Shown here: one piece after another, positions 26,156-36,277 of the stretch
How positions within the stretch are numbered: the stretch's first letter is position 1
Layout of the letters: every line of letters begins with the position of its first letter
Assembly: GCA_001769195.1 (NCBI GenBank)
Contig: MEOK01000026.1
Coordinates: forward strand, 1 to 64,000
Reading direction: 5' to 3'
Length of the DNA: 64,000 nucleotides
From: Bacteroidetes bacterium GWF2_40_14
Lineage (GTDB): Bacteria > Bacteroidota > Bacteroidia > Bacteroidales > UBA932
The notes under the pieces: model-generated
Databases searched by the model: none
Seen by the model: only the letters and a program-made list of their open reading frames with translations
Told to the model about the DNA's origin: nothing
Translations under genes and position numbers: made by a program

Positions 26156-27490
26156 ATGTCAAGAGTAGTAATTCTTGGAGGTGGAGAAAGTGGAGTAGGA
26201 TCGGCAGTACTCTCTGTTATAAAGGGTAATGACACCTTTTTGTCCGACAGCAACATGCTTACAGGCGAAGCTAAGGCAATGCTTGAAAAATTTGGTGTTG
26301 CCTATGAAGAGGGAGGACACAGTAAAGATCAAATTCTTAATGCTGACGAGGTTATTAAAAGCCCCGGAATTCCGGATACTGTCCCCATAGTGGAGGAGAT
26401 TACAGCAAAAGGTATACCTGTAATTTCTGAAATAGAGTTTGCCGGCCGATATGACAACGCAAAAAAAATTTGTATCACAGGAAGCAACGGCAAGACAACA
26501 ACAACATCTATAATCTATTTTCTATTGAAGAATGCAGGTTTGAATGTTGGCCTTGCAGGAAATATCGGGCAATCTTATGCATATCAGGTAGCCACACAGA
26601 ACTTCGATTACTATGTACTGGAACTTAGTAGTTTCCAGCTGGACGGAATGTACGATTTCAAAGCCGATATTGCTGTTCTTCTGAACATAACCCCCGACCA
26701 TCTGGACAGATACAACTACGAGATGGAAAATTACATAAAGGCCAAGTTCCGTGTTACTCAGAATATGTCGAGTGAAGATTGTTTTATATTTTGCGCCGAT
26801 GACGAGATAAGCATTTCACATCTGAACAAGATTGTCCTGCAGGCAAAGAAACTTCCTTTCAGCCAGACAAAAATTGTTGAAGAGGGCGCTTTTCTCGAAA
26901 ACGATCAGATGCATGTTCACTATGACGATAGAGATTACCGTATGTTCATAAACGAACTCTCACTGCAGGGAAAACACAACATTTATAACTCAATGGCAGC
27001 AGCTATAACAGGGAAAGTGCTGAATGTCAAAAATGAGGTCCTTCGCGACAGCCTCTCAAGTTTTAAAGGTGTAGAACATCGTCTGGAGAAGGTGCTTAAA
27101 GTAAGAAACGTGTTATATATTAACGACTCCAAAGCCACAAATGTAAATTCGACCTGGTATGCCCTTGAAAGTATGACTACCCCTGTCATATGGATAGCCG
27201 GAGGTAAGGATAAAGGAAATGACTATGCCCCGCTTTACGAACTTGTAAAGGAGAGGGTGACTGCAATAATATGTCTGGGTGTGGACAATGCCAAGCTGCA
27301 TGAACACTTCCAGGACAAGGTAGAAGCTATGTACGACGTACTCTCAGCTGAGGAGGCTGTGAGAACAGCATATTCAATTGCAAAACCGGGCGACACCGTT
27401 TTATTGTCGCCTGCATGTGCAAGCTTTGACCTTTTCAAAAATTATGAAGACAGAGGGAAACAATTTAAAGAAGCTGTTCAAAATTTATAA
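26156..27490 (+). CDS. murD: UDP-MurNAc-L-alanine:D-glutamate ligase MurD
   Basis: 444 residues. It starts with the Rossmann-like MSRVVILGGGESGVGSAVLS. The ATP loop is ITGSNGKTTTTSII, the central motif NITPDHLDRYNYEMENYIKAKF, and the C-terminal domain has YINDSKATNVNSTWYALES and LLSPACASFDLFKNYEDRG, as in MurD. It adds D-glutamate to UDP-MurNAc-L-Ala. The gene starts 1 base after mraY and is in the dcw operon. Confidence 0.96.
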   Translation: MSRVVILGGGESGVGSAVLSVIKGNDTFLSDSNMLTGEAKAMLEKFGVAYEEGGHSKDQILNADEVIKSPGIPDTVPIVEEITAKGIPVISEIEFAGRYDNAKKICITGSNGKTTTTSIIYFLLKNAGLNVGLAGNIGQSYAYQVATQNFDYYVLELSSFQLDGMYDFKADIAVLLNITPDHLDRYNYEMENYIKAKFRVTQNMSSEDCFIFCADDEISISHLNKIVLQAKKLPFSQTKIVEEGAFLENDQMHVHYDDRDYRMFINELSLQGKHNIYNSMAAAITGKVLNVKNEVLRDSLSSFKGVEHRLEKVLKVRNVLYINDSKATNVNSTWYALESMTTPVIWIAGGKDKGNDYAPLYELVKERVTAIICLGVDNAKLHEHFQDKVEAMYDVLSAEEAVRTAYSIAKPGDTVLLSPACASFDLFKNYEDRGKQFKEAVQNL

Positions 27491-27493
27491 AAA

Positions 27494-28714
27494 ATGAGCG
27501 ATTCTGATTCTATAATATACAGACTAAAGGGAGATAAGGTAATCTGGATTATCGTGTTTCTGCTTTCACTTATCTCTATTGCTGCAGTCTACTCTTCAAG
27601 CAGCTCTCTGGCTTTCAAGGAGGGTAAGAGTACCCTGGACTTTCTTCTTAAGCAGATGAGATTTGTATTGTTCGGATTAACAGCTCTCTATATCTGTTAC
27701 AAGATTCCTCTTGGTTGGTACAGGATGCTCTCATATCTGGGAATTATAATCAGTATAGCTCTGTTAGTTGCAACAATTGCAATTGGAAAAAACATAAATG
27801 GAGCCGACAGGTGGATCAGTATTTTCGGATTATCATTTCAACCCGCAGAGATTGCCAAGATAGCCACAGTTATCTATCTGGCTAAAATATTGGAAGAAAG
27901 GAGATTTGAAAGTTTTAAGGAGTTCCTTTTCTGGGTTTTGGTGCCTTTAGGCATAATTTGTCTTCTTATACTCAATGGTAGTGCCTCTACTGCAATTATC
28001 CTTGCAGGAATACTTTTTATGATTCTGTTTATTGCAGGAGTTAAGTGGAGCCATCTGTTCAAAAGCGCAGGAATAGCAGCGGGTACGCTGGTTATTGTTA
28101 TAATTCTCAATCAGGCATTTGGCCTGTTTCCAAGAGTAGAAACTGCCGTTAATCGTGTCAAGAATTTCGCCGTAGAGAAGTCGATTGACAAAAAACTATC
28201 TCCCGAGGAGAAACAGAGGGAGATGGACAAGACGTTTCAGGCAGATATGGCCAAGGCAGCAATTGCCTCTGTTGGCGTTTTTGGCAAAGGGCCGGGCAAT
28301 AGCACACAAAGATATGTGCTCCCTCACCCCTACTCAGATTTTATATATACAATTATTGTGGAGGAGTGGGGCTTTCTCGGAGGATTTCTGGTGCTAATGC
28401 TATATCTGTGGTTCTTGTTCAGATGCATTGTTCTTGCAAGGTCATGCTCAAAGGTCTTTACATCTGTGCTTGTAATAGGACTTGGTTTACTTATAACATC
28501 TCAGGCCATGCTACATATTCTGGTTAATGTCGGGATACTTCCAGTAACAGGACATACTCTTCCGTTAATAAGTCTGGGGGGCACATCACTTGTAATAATG
28601 AGTGCTGCATTCGGAATAATTCTCTCTGTGAGCAGGACTATTGAGATAGACAAAGTTATTGAGAATGAGAAGAAGGAAAATGCGGACAATAATGTAGAGG
28701 AGGTAGTCTTATGA
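27494..28714 (+). CDS. ftsW: Septal peptidoglycan glycosyltransferase FtsW (SEDS)
   Basis: 406 residues with about ten membrane helices. SEDS landmarks are NGADRWISIFGLSFQPAEIAKI and GKGPGNSTQRYVLPHPYSDFIYTIIVEEWG, and the closing region GHTLPLISLGGTSLVIMSAAFGIILSVSR. It polymerises lipid II at the septum with FtsI. The N-terminus (MSDSDSIIYRLKGDK) is cytoplasmic. Its last 4 bases overlap the murG start (ATGA). Confidence 0.95.
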   Translation: MSDSDSIIYRLKGDKVIWIIVFLLSLISIAAVYSSSSSLAFKEGKSTLDFLLKQMRFVLFGLTALYICYKIPLGWYRMLSYLGIIISIALLVATIAIGKNINGADRWISIFGLSFQPAEIAKIATVIYLAKILEERRFESFKEFLFWVLVPLGIICLLILNGSASTAIILAGILFMILFIAGVKWSHLFKSAGIAAGTLVIVIILNQAFGLFPRVETAVNRVKNFAVEKSIDKKLSPEEKQREMDKTFQADMAKAAIASVGVFGKGPGNSTQRYVLPHPYSDFIYTIIVEEWGFLGGFLVLMLYLWFLFRCIVLARSCSKVFTSVLVIGLGLLITSQAMLHILVNVGILPVTGHTLPLISLGGTSLVIMSAAFGIILSVSRTIEIDKVIENEKKENADNNVEEVVL

Positions 28715-29826
28715 GAGGGCATTTTAGAGTGATTATCAGCGGAGGAGGAACCGGTGGACACATTTTCCCGGCAATCTCAATTGCTGATGCAATAAAGAGT
28801 TTATATCCGGACAGTGAGATACTGTTTGTTGGTGCTCTTGGCAAAATGGAAATGGAGAGAGTTCCTGCAGCAGGTTATAAGATTATCGGGTTACCTGTTG
28901 CTGGTCTGAAAAGAAAACTTGATGCAGACAACTTCAAACTTCCTTTTAAAATTTTGAAGAGTTTGAAGATGGCTGGAAAAATAATTGACGAATTCAAACC
29001 CGATGCAGTTGTCGGAGTAGGCGGATATGCAAGCGGTCCTATGCTCTGGATGGCGGGGCAAAAAGGAGTACCGTATCTTATTCAGGAGCAAAACTCATTC
29101 GCCGGTCTTACAAACAGGATACTGGGCCGTAGGGCAAAAAAAATATGTGTTGCTTATGAAGGGATGGAGCGGTTTTTTTCCGGCACAAAGATACTCATTA
29201 CCGGGAATCCTGTAAGAGAAGGGATTGTCGAAACTACCCCGGAGATGAAACAAGCTGCCAATGAGTTTTTTGGACTCGACTCTCTTAAAAGAACAATCCT
29301 GGTCGTGGGCGGAAGCCTGGGGGCAAGAACACTTAACAATTGCGTAAAAAACTGGATAACAAATAATAAAGAAAGTAAAATACAGATAATCTGGCAATAT
29401 GGCAAGTTTTACAAAGGAGAGATAGACGCATTCATGGAGAAAAACAGAAGAGACTATGTGAAGGAGAGTGAGTTCATCAAGAGGATGGACCATGCATTTG
29501 CTGCTGCCGATGTAGTAATAACAAGGGCAGGTGCCGGAACAATTTCTGAGCTATGCATTGCAAAAAAGGCATGTATTTTTGTCCCATCCCCAAATGTGAC
29601 CGAGGACCATCAGACCCACAACGCAATGGCTCTTGTAGATAAAAAGGCAGCTCTGCTTGTAGAAGATGCAGATGCCGGGAAAAGGTTGATGGATATTGCA
29701 GTGACGCTGGCAGAGGACCCTAAAAGAGTTGCAGAGATGGAAAACAACATCTCAAGTCTGGCTTACAGGAACTCTGCAGAGATTATCGCAAAAGAGGTTA
29801 TTAAATTAATTGAAAAGCAGTTATGA
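28711..29826 (+). CDS. murG: UDP-GlcNAc transferase MurG
   Basis: 371 residues, GT28 family. N-terminal G-loop ISGGGTGGHIFPAISIA, then GVGGYASGPMLWMA and QEQNSFAGLTNRILGRRAKKI. In the C-domain are VVGGSLGARTLN and VITRAGAGTISELCIAKKACIFVPSP, which bind UDP-GlcNAc. It converts lipid I to lipid II on the inner face of the membrane. It overlaps both ftsW and murC by 4 bases. Confidence 0.96.
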   Translation: MRGHFRVIISGGGTGGHIFPAISIADAIKSLYPDSEILFVGALGKMEMERVPAAGYKIIGLPVAGLKRKLDADNFKLPFKILKSLKMAGKIIDEFKPDAVVGVGGYASGPMLWMAGQKGVPYLIQEQNSFAGLTNRILGRRAKKICVAYEGMERFFSGTKILITGNPVREGIVETTPEMKQAANEFFGLDSLKRTILVVGGSLGARTLNNCVKNWITNNKESKIQIIWQYGKFYKGEIDAFMEKNRRDYVKESEFIKRMDHAFAAADVVITRAGAGTISELCIAKKACIFVPSPNVTEDHQTHNAMALVDKKAALLVEDADAGKRLMDIAVTLAEDPKRVAEMENNISSLAYRNSAEIIAKEVIKLIEKQL

Positions 29827-31196
29827 AACGTGTGTATCTTTTGGGAATAGGTGGCATAGGCATGAGTGCACTGGCACGGTATTATAACCATGCAGGTTGC
29901 ATGGTGGCCGGTTATGACCGTACACCAAGCAAACTGACATCGGAACTGGAAGAAGAGGGAATATCCGTTCACTTTGAGGACGATCCTGCCAATATCCCTT
30001 CTGATATAAAAGAAAATATTGAGGATACCCTTATTATATATACTCCTGCAATCCCCGGGGACTTGAAAGAGTACAATTATCTTGCAGATAAAGGGCACAA
30101 GATTATCAAACGTTCAGCTGCACTGGGTTTTATTGCTTCTTCAAAAACTACACTGGCTGTAGCTGGTACACATGGCAAGACCACTACTTCCACACTTCTT
30201 GCTCACATACTCAAAGCATCAGGAACCGGTTGTACCGCATTCCTTGGAGGCATATCAAAGAACTATCATACCAATCTTCTGTTGGACAGAGGTGAGTTTC
30301 TTGTAGCAGAGGCAGATGAATTTGACCGCTCGTTCCTTCAGCTTTTCCCGGAAATCGCTGTAATTACATCGGCCGATGCCGACCATCTTGATATTTATAC
30401 AAACCACCGTAATATCCAGGATGCCTTTCAGGAGTTTGCCGGACAGGTTAAGAAAACCGGGATTCTTATAGTAAAGAAAGGTCTCGGACTTGATCTTTCC
30501 AAAGTGCAGGCAAAACAGGTTTTTGAATACTCATTCGAAACTCCGGCGGATTTTTATGCCTCTCACATAGAGGTTACAAACGGGGGCTTCTTTACATTTG
30601 ACCTGAATTATCACGGTGGAGTGATAAAAAACTGTACCTTGGGAGTGCCTGGATGGGTTAATGTGGAGAATGCCGTGGCCGCCTCAGCAGTGGCACTGAT
30701 GGCAGGAGTCGACGTTGAATCCGTTAAGGGAGCACTCGTCTCATTCACCGGAGTGGAACGGAGGTTTGACATCCGTCTGAATACTCCTCTCTGTGCATAT
30801 ATAGACGATTACGCCCATCATCCTAAAGAGATATCGGCAGCCATAAGCTCAATGAGGAATATCTTCCCAGGGAGAAAGCTGACCGCAATTTTTCAGCCGC
30901 ATCTGTACACAAGAACACGAGATTTCGCTGCAGAGTTTGCAGAAAGCCTTAGCAAGCTTGATGCACTGATTCTTCTGGACATATACCCGGCCAGAGAGCT
31001 TCCTATAGAGGGTGTTACATCAAAGATAATTTTTGACTCTGTAAAGCTTGATGACAAGATATTGATTGATAAAAGTGAGTTAATGGCCACGCTTGCAGAC
31101 AGGGATATAGATACACTTATAAGTTTCGGGGCCGGCGACATAGACCGTTTTATAGAACCTATAACCGCGTATTTGAAAAAAAGATACAATGTTTAA
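29823..31196 (+). CDS. murC: UDP-MurNAc:L-alanine ligase MurC
   Basis: 457 residues. It starts with GIGGIGMSALARYY, then ATP loop VAGTHGKTTTSTLLAH, central EADEFDRSFLQLFPEIAVITSADADHLDIY, and C-terminal DDYAHHPKEISAAISSM with FQPHLYTRTRDF. It attaches L-alanine, the first stem residue. In this cluster it follows murG, as in many dcw operons. It overlaps murG by 4 and ftsQ by 8 bases, so it is probably translationally coupled. Confidence 0.96.
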   Translation: MKRVYLLGIGGIGMSALARYYNHAGCMVAGYDRTPSKLTSELEEEGISVHFEDDPANIPSDIKENIEDTLIIYTPAIPGDLKEYNYLADKGHKIIKRSAALGFIASSKTTLAVAGTHGKTTTSTLLAHILKASGTGCTAFLGGISKNYHTNLLLDRGEFLVAEADEFDRSFLQLFPEIAVITSADADHLDIYTNHRNIQDAFQEFAGQVKKTGILIVKKGLGLDLSKVQAKQVFEYSFETPADFYASHIEVTNGGFFTFDLNYHGGVIKNCTLGVPGWVNVENAVAASAVALMAGVDVESVKGALVSFTGVERRFDIRLNTPLCAYIDDYAHHPKEISAAISSMRNIFPGRKLTAIFQPHLYTRTRDFAAEFAESLSKLDALILLDIYPARELPIEGVTSKIIFDSVKLDDKILIDKSELMATLADRDIDTLISFGAGDIDRFIEPITAYLKKRYNV

Positions 31197-32001
31197 AAAA
31201 ATACTTATATACTTTGGTTATACTCTGCTGTTTGCATCAATAGCAGCCTACCTTTTCTTCTCAACGGTTCTCACAAAAGAACACGAGGCGAAACAGGTAT
31301 GCAAATCCATCAAGGTCTCCATACTGGATAGTGCAGACAACCGATTCGTAACAAAGGATGAGATAATTGAATTGCTCAAGGTAGAAGGAATAACTCCGAA
31401 TGAAAGTAAGCTTAAGCATATTAATCAGCATTTTCTGGAGTGCATACTGAACAACCGAAATGCAATCAAAAGAACTGAGGTGAGCTATACAAGGGAGGGT
31501 GTATTAAGAGTGGATATCAGGCAACGGAGGCCTATACTCAGGATCGAGACTGCAAACGGAGGTTTCTATATGGATGAGACCGCATATATTTTCCCTCTCG
31601 TAAAGACCTATACCTCTTATGTACCGGTGGTTTCAGGCAACGTTCCCCTTACTCTGGTTCAAGGGCAAAGAGGAATGGCAAAGAAGAACGCAGATTGGGC
31701 AGAGGAGCTCAAGGAGCTAGGGCTTTATCTGTACCGGGAAGAGTTTTGGAACTCTATGATAGAACAGATATATATCGACGAAAAGGGCATTCTTCATCTT
31801 ACACCTCGCATAGGCGAACAAGAGATAATATTCGGACATCTGGACAACATTGACTATAAGTTCAAAAAACTTTATGTCTTTTATCAGGAGGTAATTCCCG
31901 CAGAAGGCTGGGAAAAGTATAAGACAATTGATCTGCAGTTTGGCAATCAGATAGTTTGTAAAAAAAGAGAAAATAAAACAAATAATAACTTAAACATATG
32001 A
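31189..32001 (+). CDS. ftsQ: Cell division protein FtsQ
   Basis: 270 residues. One N-terminal membrane helix (about 5-27) is followed by a POTRA-like region (CKSIKVSILDSADNRFVTKDEIIELL) and a beta-rich C-domain (LRVDIRQRRPILRIETANGGFYMDE). This is the FtsQ/DivIB architecture, which bridges the cytoplasmic ring and the periplasmic synthases. Sequence conservation is low, but position between murC and ftsA is diagnostic. It overlaps ftsA by 4 bases. Confidence 0.9.
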   Translation: MFKKILIYFGYTLLFASIAAYLFFSTVLTKEHEAKQVCKSIKVSILDSADNRFVTKDEIIELLKVEGITPNESKLKHINQHFLECILNNRNAIKRTEVSYTREGVLRVDIRQRRPILRIETANGGFYMDETAYIFPLVKTYTSYVPVVSGNVPLTLVQGQRGMAKKNADWAEELKELGLYLYREEFWNSMIEQIYIDEKGILHLTPRIGEQEIIFGHLDNIDYKFKKLYVFYQEVIPAEGWEKYKTIDLQFGNQIVCKKRENKTNNNLNI

Positions 32002-33335
32002 AAAGGTACATTGCAGCTATTGACCTTGGAACAACAAAGGTTGTGTCCCTGGTTGGAGAAAAGACAGATTCGGGCTATAAGATTGTATCATTCCGCGAAG
32101 CCCCTTCCAAAGGAGTCATGCGTGGTGAGGTCGTGAACATCCAGAATGTTCTGGACTCACTTATTCCTACAATAAAAGAGATAAAACAGGAAGACGGCAT
32201 AGAGATTAGTGAAGTATATGTTGGCATAGCCGGACAGAACATCAAATGTAACACTGCCAGACATAGCAGGAACAGAGGGAAATCCGACGAACTCATATCT
32301 GAAAAGGAGATAGAGGAGATGGAACAGGATATGTTCAACTCAAGGGTTTCCGCAGGTGAGAAGATTTTACATGTGATGCCACAGTCTTACAATGTAGATG
32401 ATCATATTGGTGTAAAGGACCCTGTAGGTATGACAGGAACCCAGATAGAGGGTGACTATAAAATCTTTATTGGCAAAATCAACTCTGTGGAACATAGCAA
32501 GCTGGTAATCAACAGAGCAGGTCTTATTCTAAAAGATCTTATCCTGGAACCTGTTGCATCTGCACGTGCAGTGCTTTCGGAAGATGAAATGGAGCTTGGC
32601 GTAGCAATGGTAGACATGGGTGGTGGCACAACCGATCTTCTGATTTACGAGGACAACATAGTACGACATACAGCTGTTATTCCCTTTGGTGGGAATTCCA
32701 TTACCGAGGACCTTCGTCAGGGTTGTGGCGTGTCGTCCAGAAATGCCGAACAGATGAAGATCCAGTACGGATCTTGCTACAGCGAGTATGCACCAGAAAA
32801 TAAAACAGTGATAATTCCCGGAATAGGTGGCCGAGAGTCAAGAGAGGTATCATTCAGGGTTATAGCAGGCATTATTGAAGCCCGTGTAGAGGAGATTATA
32901 GAAGCGATAATGTATGAAATCGAGAATTCAGGTTATCAGGATAAGATTCGTGCAGGTATAGTTATAACAGGTGGCGGCTCACAACTCACAAACCTTTGTC
33001 AGTTTGTAAAATTCAAAACCGGTTTCGATACAAGGATTGCCTCTCCCAATAATAGTATTACCTTTGACTCGTGTGAAGGAGTCTGCAAACCAAGTTCTTC
33101 AACTGCAGTTGGCCTTATAATCAAAGGCTTTGAAAGCGAGAAGAGTGCTAAACAGATAGCAGAACAGGAGCAACACGTTGCAACATTGTTCCCAAAGGAA
33201 CAACTACCAGAGGTAATCTCAGACAAAGGTCATAAAGGGCAATCCGACAGAAGGGAAAAGAGACACGGAAGCTTTATCAACCAGACTCTTGGGGTACTTG
33301 GAGGCATATTTGACAACTCAGATAACGAAGCTTAA
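31998..33335 (+). CDS. ftsA: Cell division actin-like protein FtsA
   Basis: 445 residues. ATP-binding blocks are AAIDLGTTKVVSLVG at the N-terminus, AMVDMGGGTTDLLIYEDN and GIVITGGGSQLTNLCQF. The SHS2/1C region spans about 85-165 (EVYVGIAGQNIKCNTARH). The C-terminal 60 residues (KRHGSFINQTLGVLGGIFDN) include an amphipathic helix for membrane binding. FtsA tethers FtsZ to the membrane. It starts 4 bases inside ftsQ and ends 5 bases before ftsZ. Confidence 0.96.
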   Translation: MKRYIAAIDLGTTKVVSLVGEKTDSGYKIVSFREAPSKGVMRGEVVNIQNVLDSLIPTIKEIKQEDGIEISEVYVGIAGQNIKCNTARHSRNRGKSDELISEKEIEEMEQDMFNSRVSAGEKILHVMPQSYNVDDHIGVKDPVGMTGTQIEGDYKIFIGKINSVEHSKLVINRAGLILKDLILEPVASARAVLSEDEMELGVAMVDMGGGTTDLLIYEDNIVRHTAVIPFGGNSITEDLRQGCGVSSRNAEQMKIQYGSCYSEYAPENKTVIIPGIGGRESREVSFRVIAGIIEARVEEIIEAIMYEIENSGYQDKIRAGIVITGGGSQLTNLCQFVKFKTGFDTRIASPNNSITFDSCEGVCKPSSSTAVGLIIKGFESEKSAKQIAEQEQHVATLFPKEQLPEVISDKGHKGQSDRREKRHGSFINQTLGVLGGIFDNSDNEA

Positions 33336-33340
33336 CTAGT

Positions 33341-34726
33341 ATGAAAGAATATTTACCTGTAGACTGGGAGGCAAACCGGTCAATAATTAAGGTTATCGGC
33401 GTAGGCGGTGGCGGCGGCAACGCTGTCAATCAGATGTTCCGGCAGGGTATTCAGAATGTCGACTTCATGATTTGCAACACCGATACCCAGGCATTGGCTT
33501 CTAGTCCCATTCCTGAGAAGTTGCAACTAGGCAATGTCCTTACCCGAGGGCTTGGTGCCGGCTGTAATCCCGAGCAAGGTAAAAAAGCAGCAGTTGAGAC
33601 AATCGACAAAATCAGGGAGATGCTTCAGGGTACAACCGAGATGGTATTCATAACAGCTGGTATGGGTGGAGGTACAGGAACAGGTGCTGCCCCTGTAATA
33701 GCCAAGGTTGCCAAGGAACTTGGACTTCTTACTGTAGGTGTAGTAACCTTACCTTTCCGCGATGAGGGAAGCGAGTTTCTGAAAAGAGCCGTCTTAGGAA
33801 TAAAAGAACTCGAGAAATATGTAGACAGCCTGCTGATAATAGACAATCAGAAATTATACAAAATATTCGGCGACCTGACCATTTTCGATGCCTTTCCAAA
33901 GGCAGACTCAGTCTTAAGCACTGCTGTAAAAGGAATAGCAGAAATCATCACCCGCCCCGGATTCATAAATGTAGACTTCGCAGATGTGAGAATGGTTATG
34001 AACAACAGCGGGATGGCTCTTATGGGAAGTGGAACTGCCAGTGGCGACAACAGGGCAATACGGGCAGTAGAAGAGGCCTTCTCCTCTCCTTTGCTCAATG
34101 ACTTCGACCTTACAACTGCAAAGAGTGTACTTGTAAATATAACATCCAGCAAGGACCATGGTCTTACAATGGCCGAATTGTCCCAGATTATGGACTACAT
34201 AAAGGAATTTACCGGCAACAATCCGGAGAATTTCAAGCGTGGTGTAGTTTGTGACCCCTCTATCGAGGATGCCATCAGCGTAACGGTTGTTGCAACCGGC
34301 TTTGACATGAACTCTCTGCCGCAAATCTCCTCATCGGGAGGTAAGATTGTTGAATCGGTGGTACTTGGGAGCGAAGGAAGCGGAAATCATTCAGGCTCAT
34401 CATCATCTTATTCAGAAGAGTTGTTCTCTTCATCAGCCGGGCTTCCTGTAAACCGCACCCCTGCTCCTGTTACTCGCAAAGAGCAGATTACCGCACCTGC
34501 TGTCAAGAAAAACAAACCGGCCTTGATTATTGAATCCGGCGAAAATATCTCTGACCTTGAATCTCAACCTGCATATATCCGCAAACAAATGAAAATCAAT
34601 CAAAACAGCGGCATTGCGGGTAGACAGGCAGACGCAAGAGAGAGCAGCACATTCCGTTTGGAAGAGGTAGATGGCAAACAACATCTGCTTTCGGACAATT
34701 CATATATACATCAAACACAAGATTAA
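33341..34726 (+). CDS. ftsZ: Cell division GTPase FtsZ
   Basis: 461 residues. The tubulin signature GGGTGTG is at 109-115, with VIGVGGGGGNAVNQMF near the N-terminus and the T7 loop NVDFADVRMVM. The GTPase core ends near 320. A serine-rich linker follows, then a conserved peptide ISDLESQPAYIRKQ, a Bacteroidota-style version of the FtsZ tail that binds FtsA, and about 45 further residues. It forms the Z ring at mid-cell. It is the last cell division gene in the cluster. Confidence 0.97.
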   Translation: MKEYLPVDWEANRSIIKVIGVGGGGGNAVNQMFRQGIQNVDFMICNTDTQALASSPIPEKLQLGNVLTRGLGAGCNPEQGKKAAVETIDKIREMLQGTTEMVFITAGMGGGTGTGAAPVIAKVAKELGLLTVGVVTLPFRDEGSEFLKRAVLGIKELEKYVDSLLIIDNQKLYKIFGDLTIFDAFPKADSVLSTAVKGIAEIITRPGFINVDFADVRMVMNNSGMALMGSGTASGDNRAIRAVEEAFSSPLLNDFDLTTAKSVLVNITSSKDHGLTMAELSQIMDYIKEFTGNNPENFKRGVVCDPSIEDAISVTVVATGFDMNSLPQISSSGGKIVESVVLGSEGSGNHSGSSSSYSEELFSSSAGLPVNRTPAPVTRKEQITAPAVKKNKPALIIESGENISDLESQPAYIRKQMKINQNSGIAGRQADARESSTFRLEEVDGKQHLLSDNSYIHQTQD

Positions 34727-34732
34727 GTTATT

Positions 34733-36277
34733 ATGATCAGAAAGACAAGGGTCCGTTTCGCTCCAAGTCCAACCGGACCTCTGCATATCGGGGGTGTAAG
34801 GACAGCATTGTACAACTACCTTTATGCAAAACAAAATGGTGGAGATTTTCTTCTAAGAATAGAAGATACAGACTCTCAAAGGTTTGTTCCCGGAGCAGAA
34901 GAGTATATAATTGAAGCATTGGCATGGTGTGGTATCTCGCCCGACGAAGGTGTGGAAGATGGCAAGATTGTAGAAGTTGCATCAGAAAAACATTCTCACG
35001 CACCATACCGGCAGTCTCAGAGGAAGCATCTGTATCGCAAATACGCAGAAGAACTAGTAAATAAAGGATATGCCTACTATTCATTTGACTCTTCGGAAGA
35101 TCTGGAGGCATTGAGAAAAGAGGCAGAGGCAAAGGGAGATACATTTATATACAACCATACTACAAGGGACACTCTTTCCAATTCGCTGAGATTCTCTCAG
35201 GACGAGACACTCAGAAGATTAAACGGAACAAACGAATGGGTTGTCCGTTTCAAGATGCCTGAAAACCGTATTGTTAAGATGAAGGACCTTATCCGTGGAG
35301 ATATTGAGGTCAATTCCGGCACGCTGGACGACAAGGTACTCTGGAAAGCTATTGACGAACTTCCAACATATCACCTTGCAAACATAGTTGACGATCACCT
35401 TATGGAGATAACCGAGGTTATCCGTGGAGAGGAGTGGTTGCCTTCATTACCACTGCACTATCTTTTATATGAGGCATTTGGATGGCAGGATTCACAACCT
35501 AAGTTTGCACATCTTTCTCTTCTTCTTAAGCCCGACGGTAAAGGAAAGCTCAGCAAAAGAGACGGCGACCGTTTAGGTTTTCCGGTTTTCCCGCTTCAAT
35601 GGACAAATGAACAGGGGGAGACATCGAGGGGATACCGCGAGGATGGATACTATCCCGAGGCCTTCATAAACCTTCTTGCCTTCCTTGGATGGAACCCAGG
35701 TACAGAAAAGGAGATATTCTCACTTAAAGAGCTGGTTGAGGCATTTTCACTTGAGAGGGTAGTGAAATCAGGGGCAAAGTTCAATCCCGACAAGGCCAGA
35801 TGGTTTAATCAGGAATATCTGAGAAAAGAGAGTACTCTGTCACTTGTTGACAGCTTCAAACCTGTACTGCTGAGTAAGGGGATAGACAAAAATGATGCAT
35901 ATATAGCCAAAGTGATAGACCTTATTAAGGAGAGGGCGGTTTTTGTAAATGATTTCTGGTCCCTGTCAGACTATCTTTTTGTTGCACCATCATCTTATGA
36001 CCAGGCAGTAAGGACAAAATTCTGGAAAGAGGATACCCCTGCAGTTCTTAAAGAAATTATCGGAATGCTGGAAGGCTTTGAGCCTTTTACAAAGGAGGCC
36101 CTTGAACCGGCACTATCATCTTTCATAAAAGAGAAAGGATATCAGATGGGATCGGTGATGAATATCCTTAGGTTGCTTCTGGTTGGCGAGTCTAAAGGTG
36201 CAGGTATTGCAGATATTATGTCACTTATAGGAAAGCAAGAGACTATTTCAAGAATTGAAAGAGGTTTGTCTGACTAG
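34733..36277 (+). CDS. gltX: Glutamyl-tRNA synthetase
   Basis: 514 residues, class I synthetase. The HIGH-type motif reads PTGPLHIGGVRTALYNYLY at the N-terminus and the KMSKS-type motif is KGKLSKRDGDRLGFPVFP near 270. The C-terminal anticodon-binding helical domain is present. It charges tRNA-Glu in the cytoplasm. It follows ftsZ by 6 bases and is probably carried on the end of the dcw transcript. Its stop shares the CTAG with the convergent galE stop. Confidence 0.96.
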   Translation: MIRKTRVRFAPSPTGPLHIGGVRTALYNYLYAKQNGGDFLLRIEDTDSQRFVPGAEEYIIEALAWCGISPDEGVEDGKIVEVASEKHSHAPYRQSQRKHLYRKYAEELVNKGYAYYSFDSSEDLEALRKEAEAKGDTFIYNHTTRDTLSNSLRFSQDETLRRLNGTNEWVVRFKMPENRIVKMKDLIRGDIEVNSGTLDDKVLWKAIDELPTYHLANIVDDHLMEITEVIRGEEWLPSLPLHYLLYEAFGWQDSQPKFAHLSLLLKPDGKGKLSKRDGDRLGFPVFPLQWTNEQGETSRGYREDGYYPEAFINLLAFLGWNPGTEKEIFSLKELVEAFSLERVVKSGAKFNPDKARWFNQEYLRKESTLSLVDSFKPVLLSKGIDKNDAYIAKVIDLIKERAVFVNDFWSLSDYLFVAPSSYDQAVRTKFWKEDTPAVLKEIIGMLEGFEPFTKEALEPALSSFIKEKGYQMGSVMNILRLLLVGESKGAGIADIMSLIGKQETISRIERGLSD

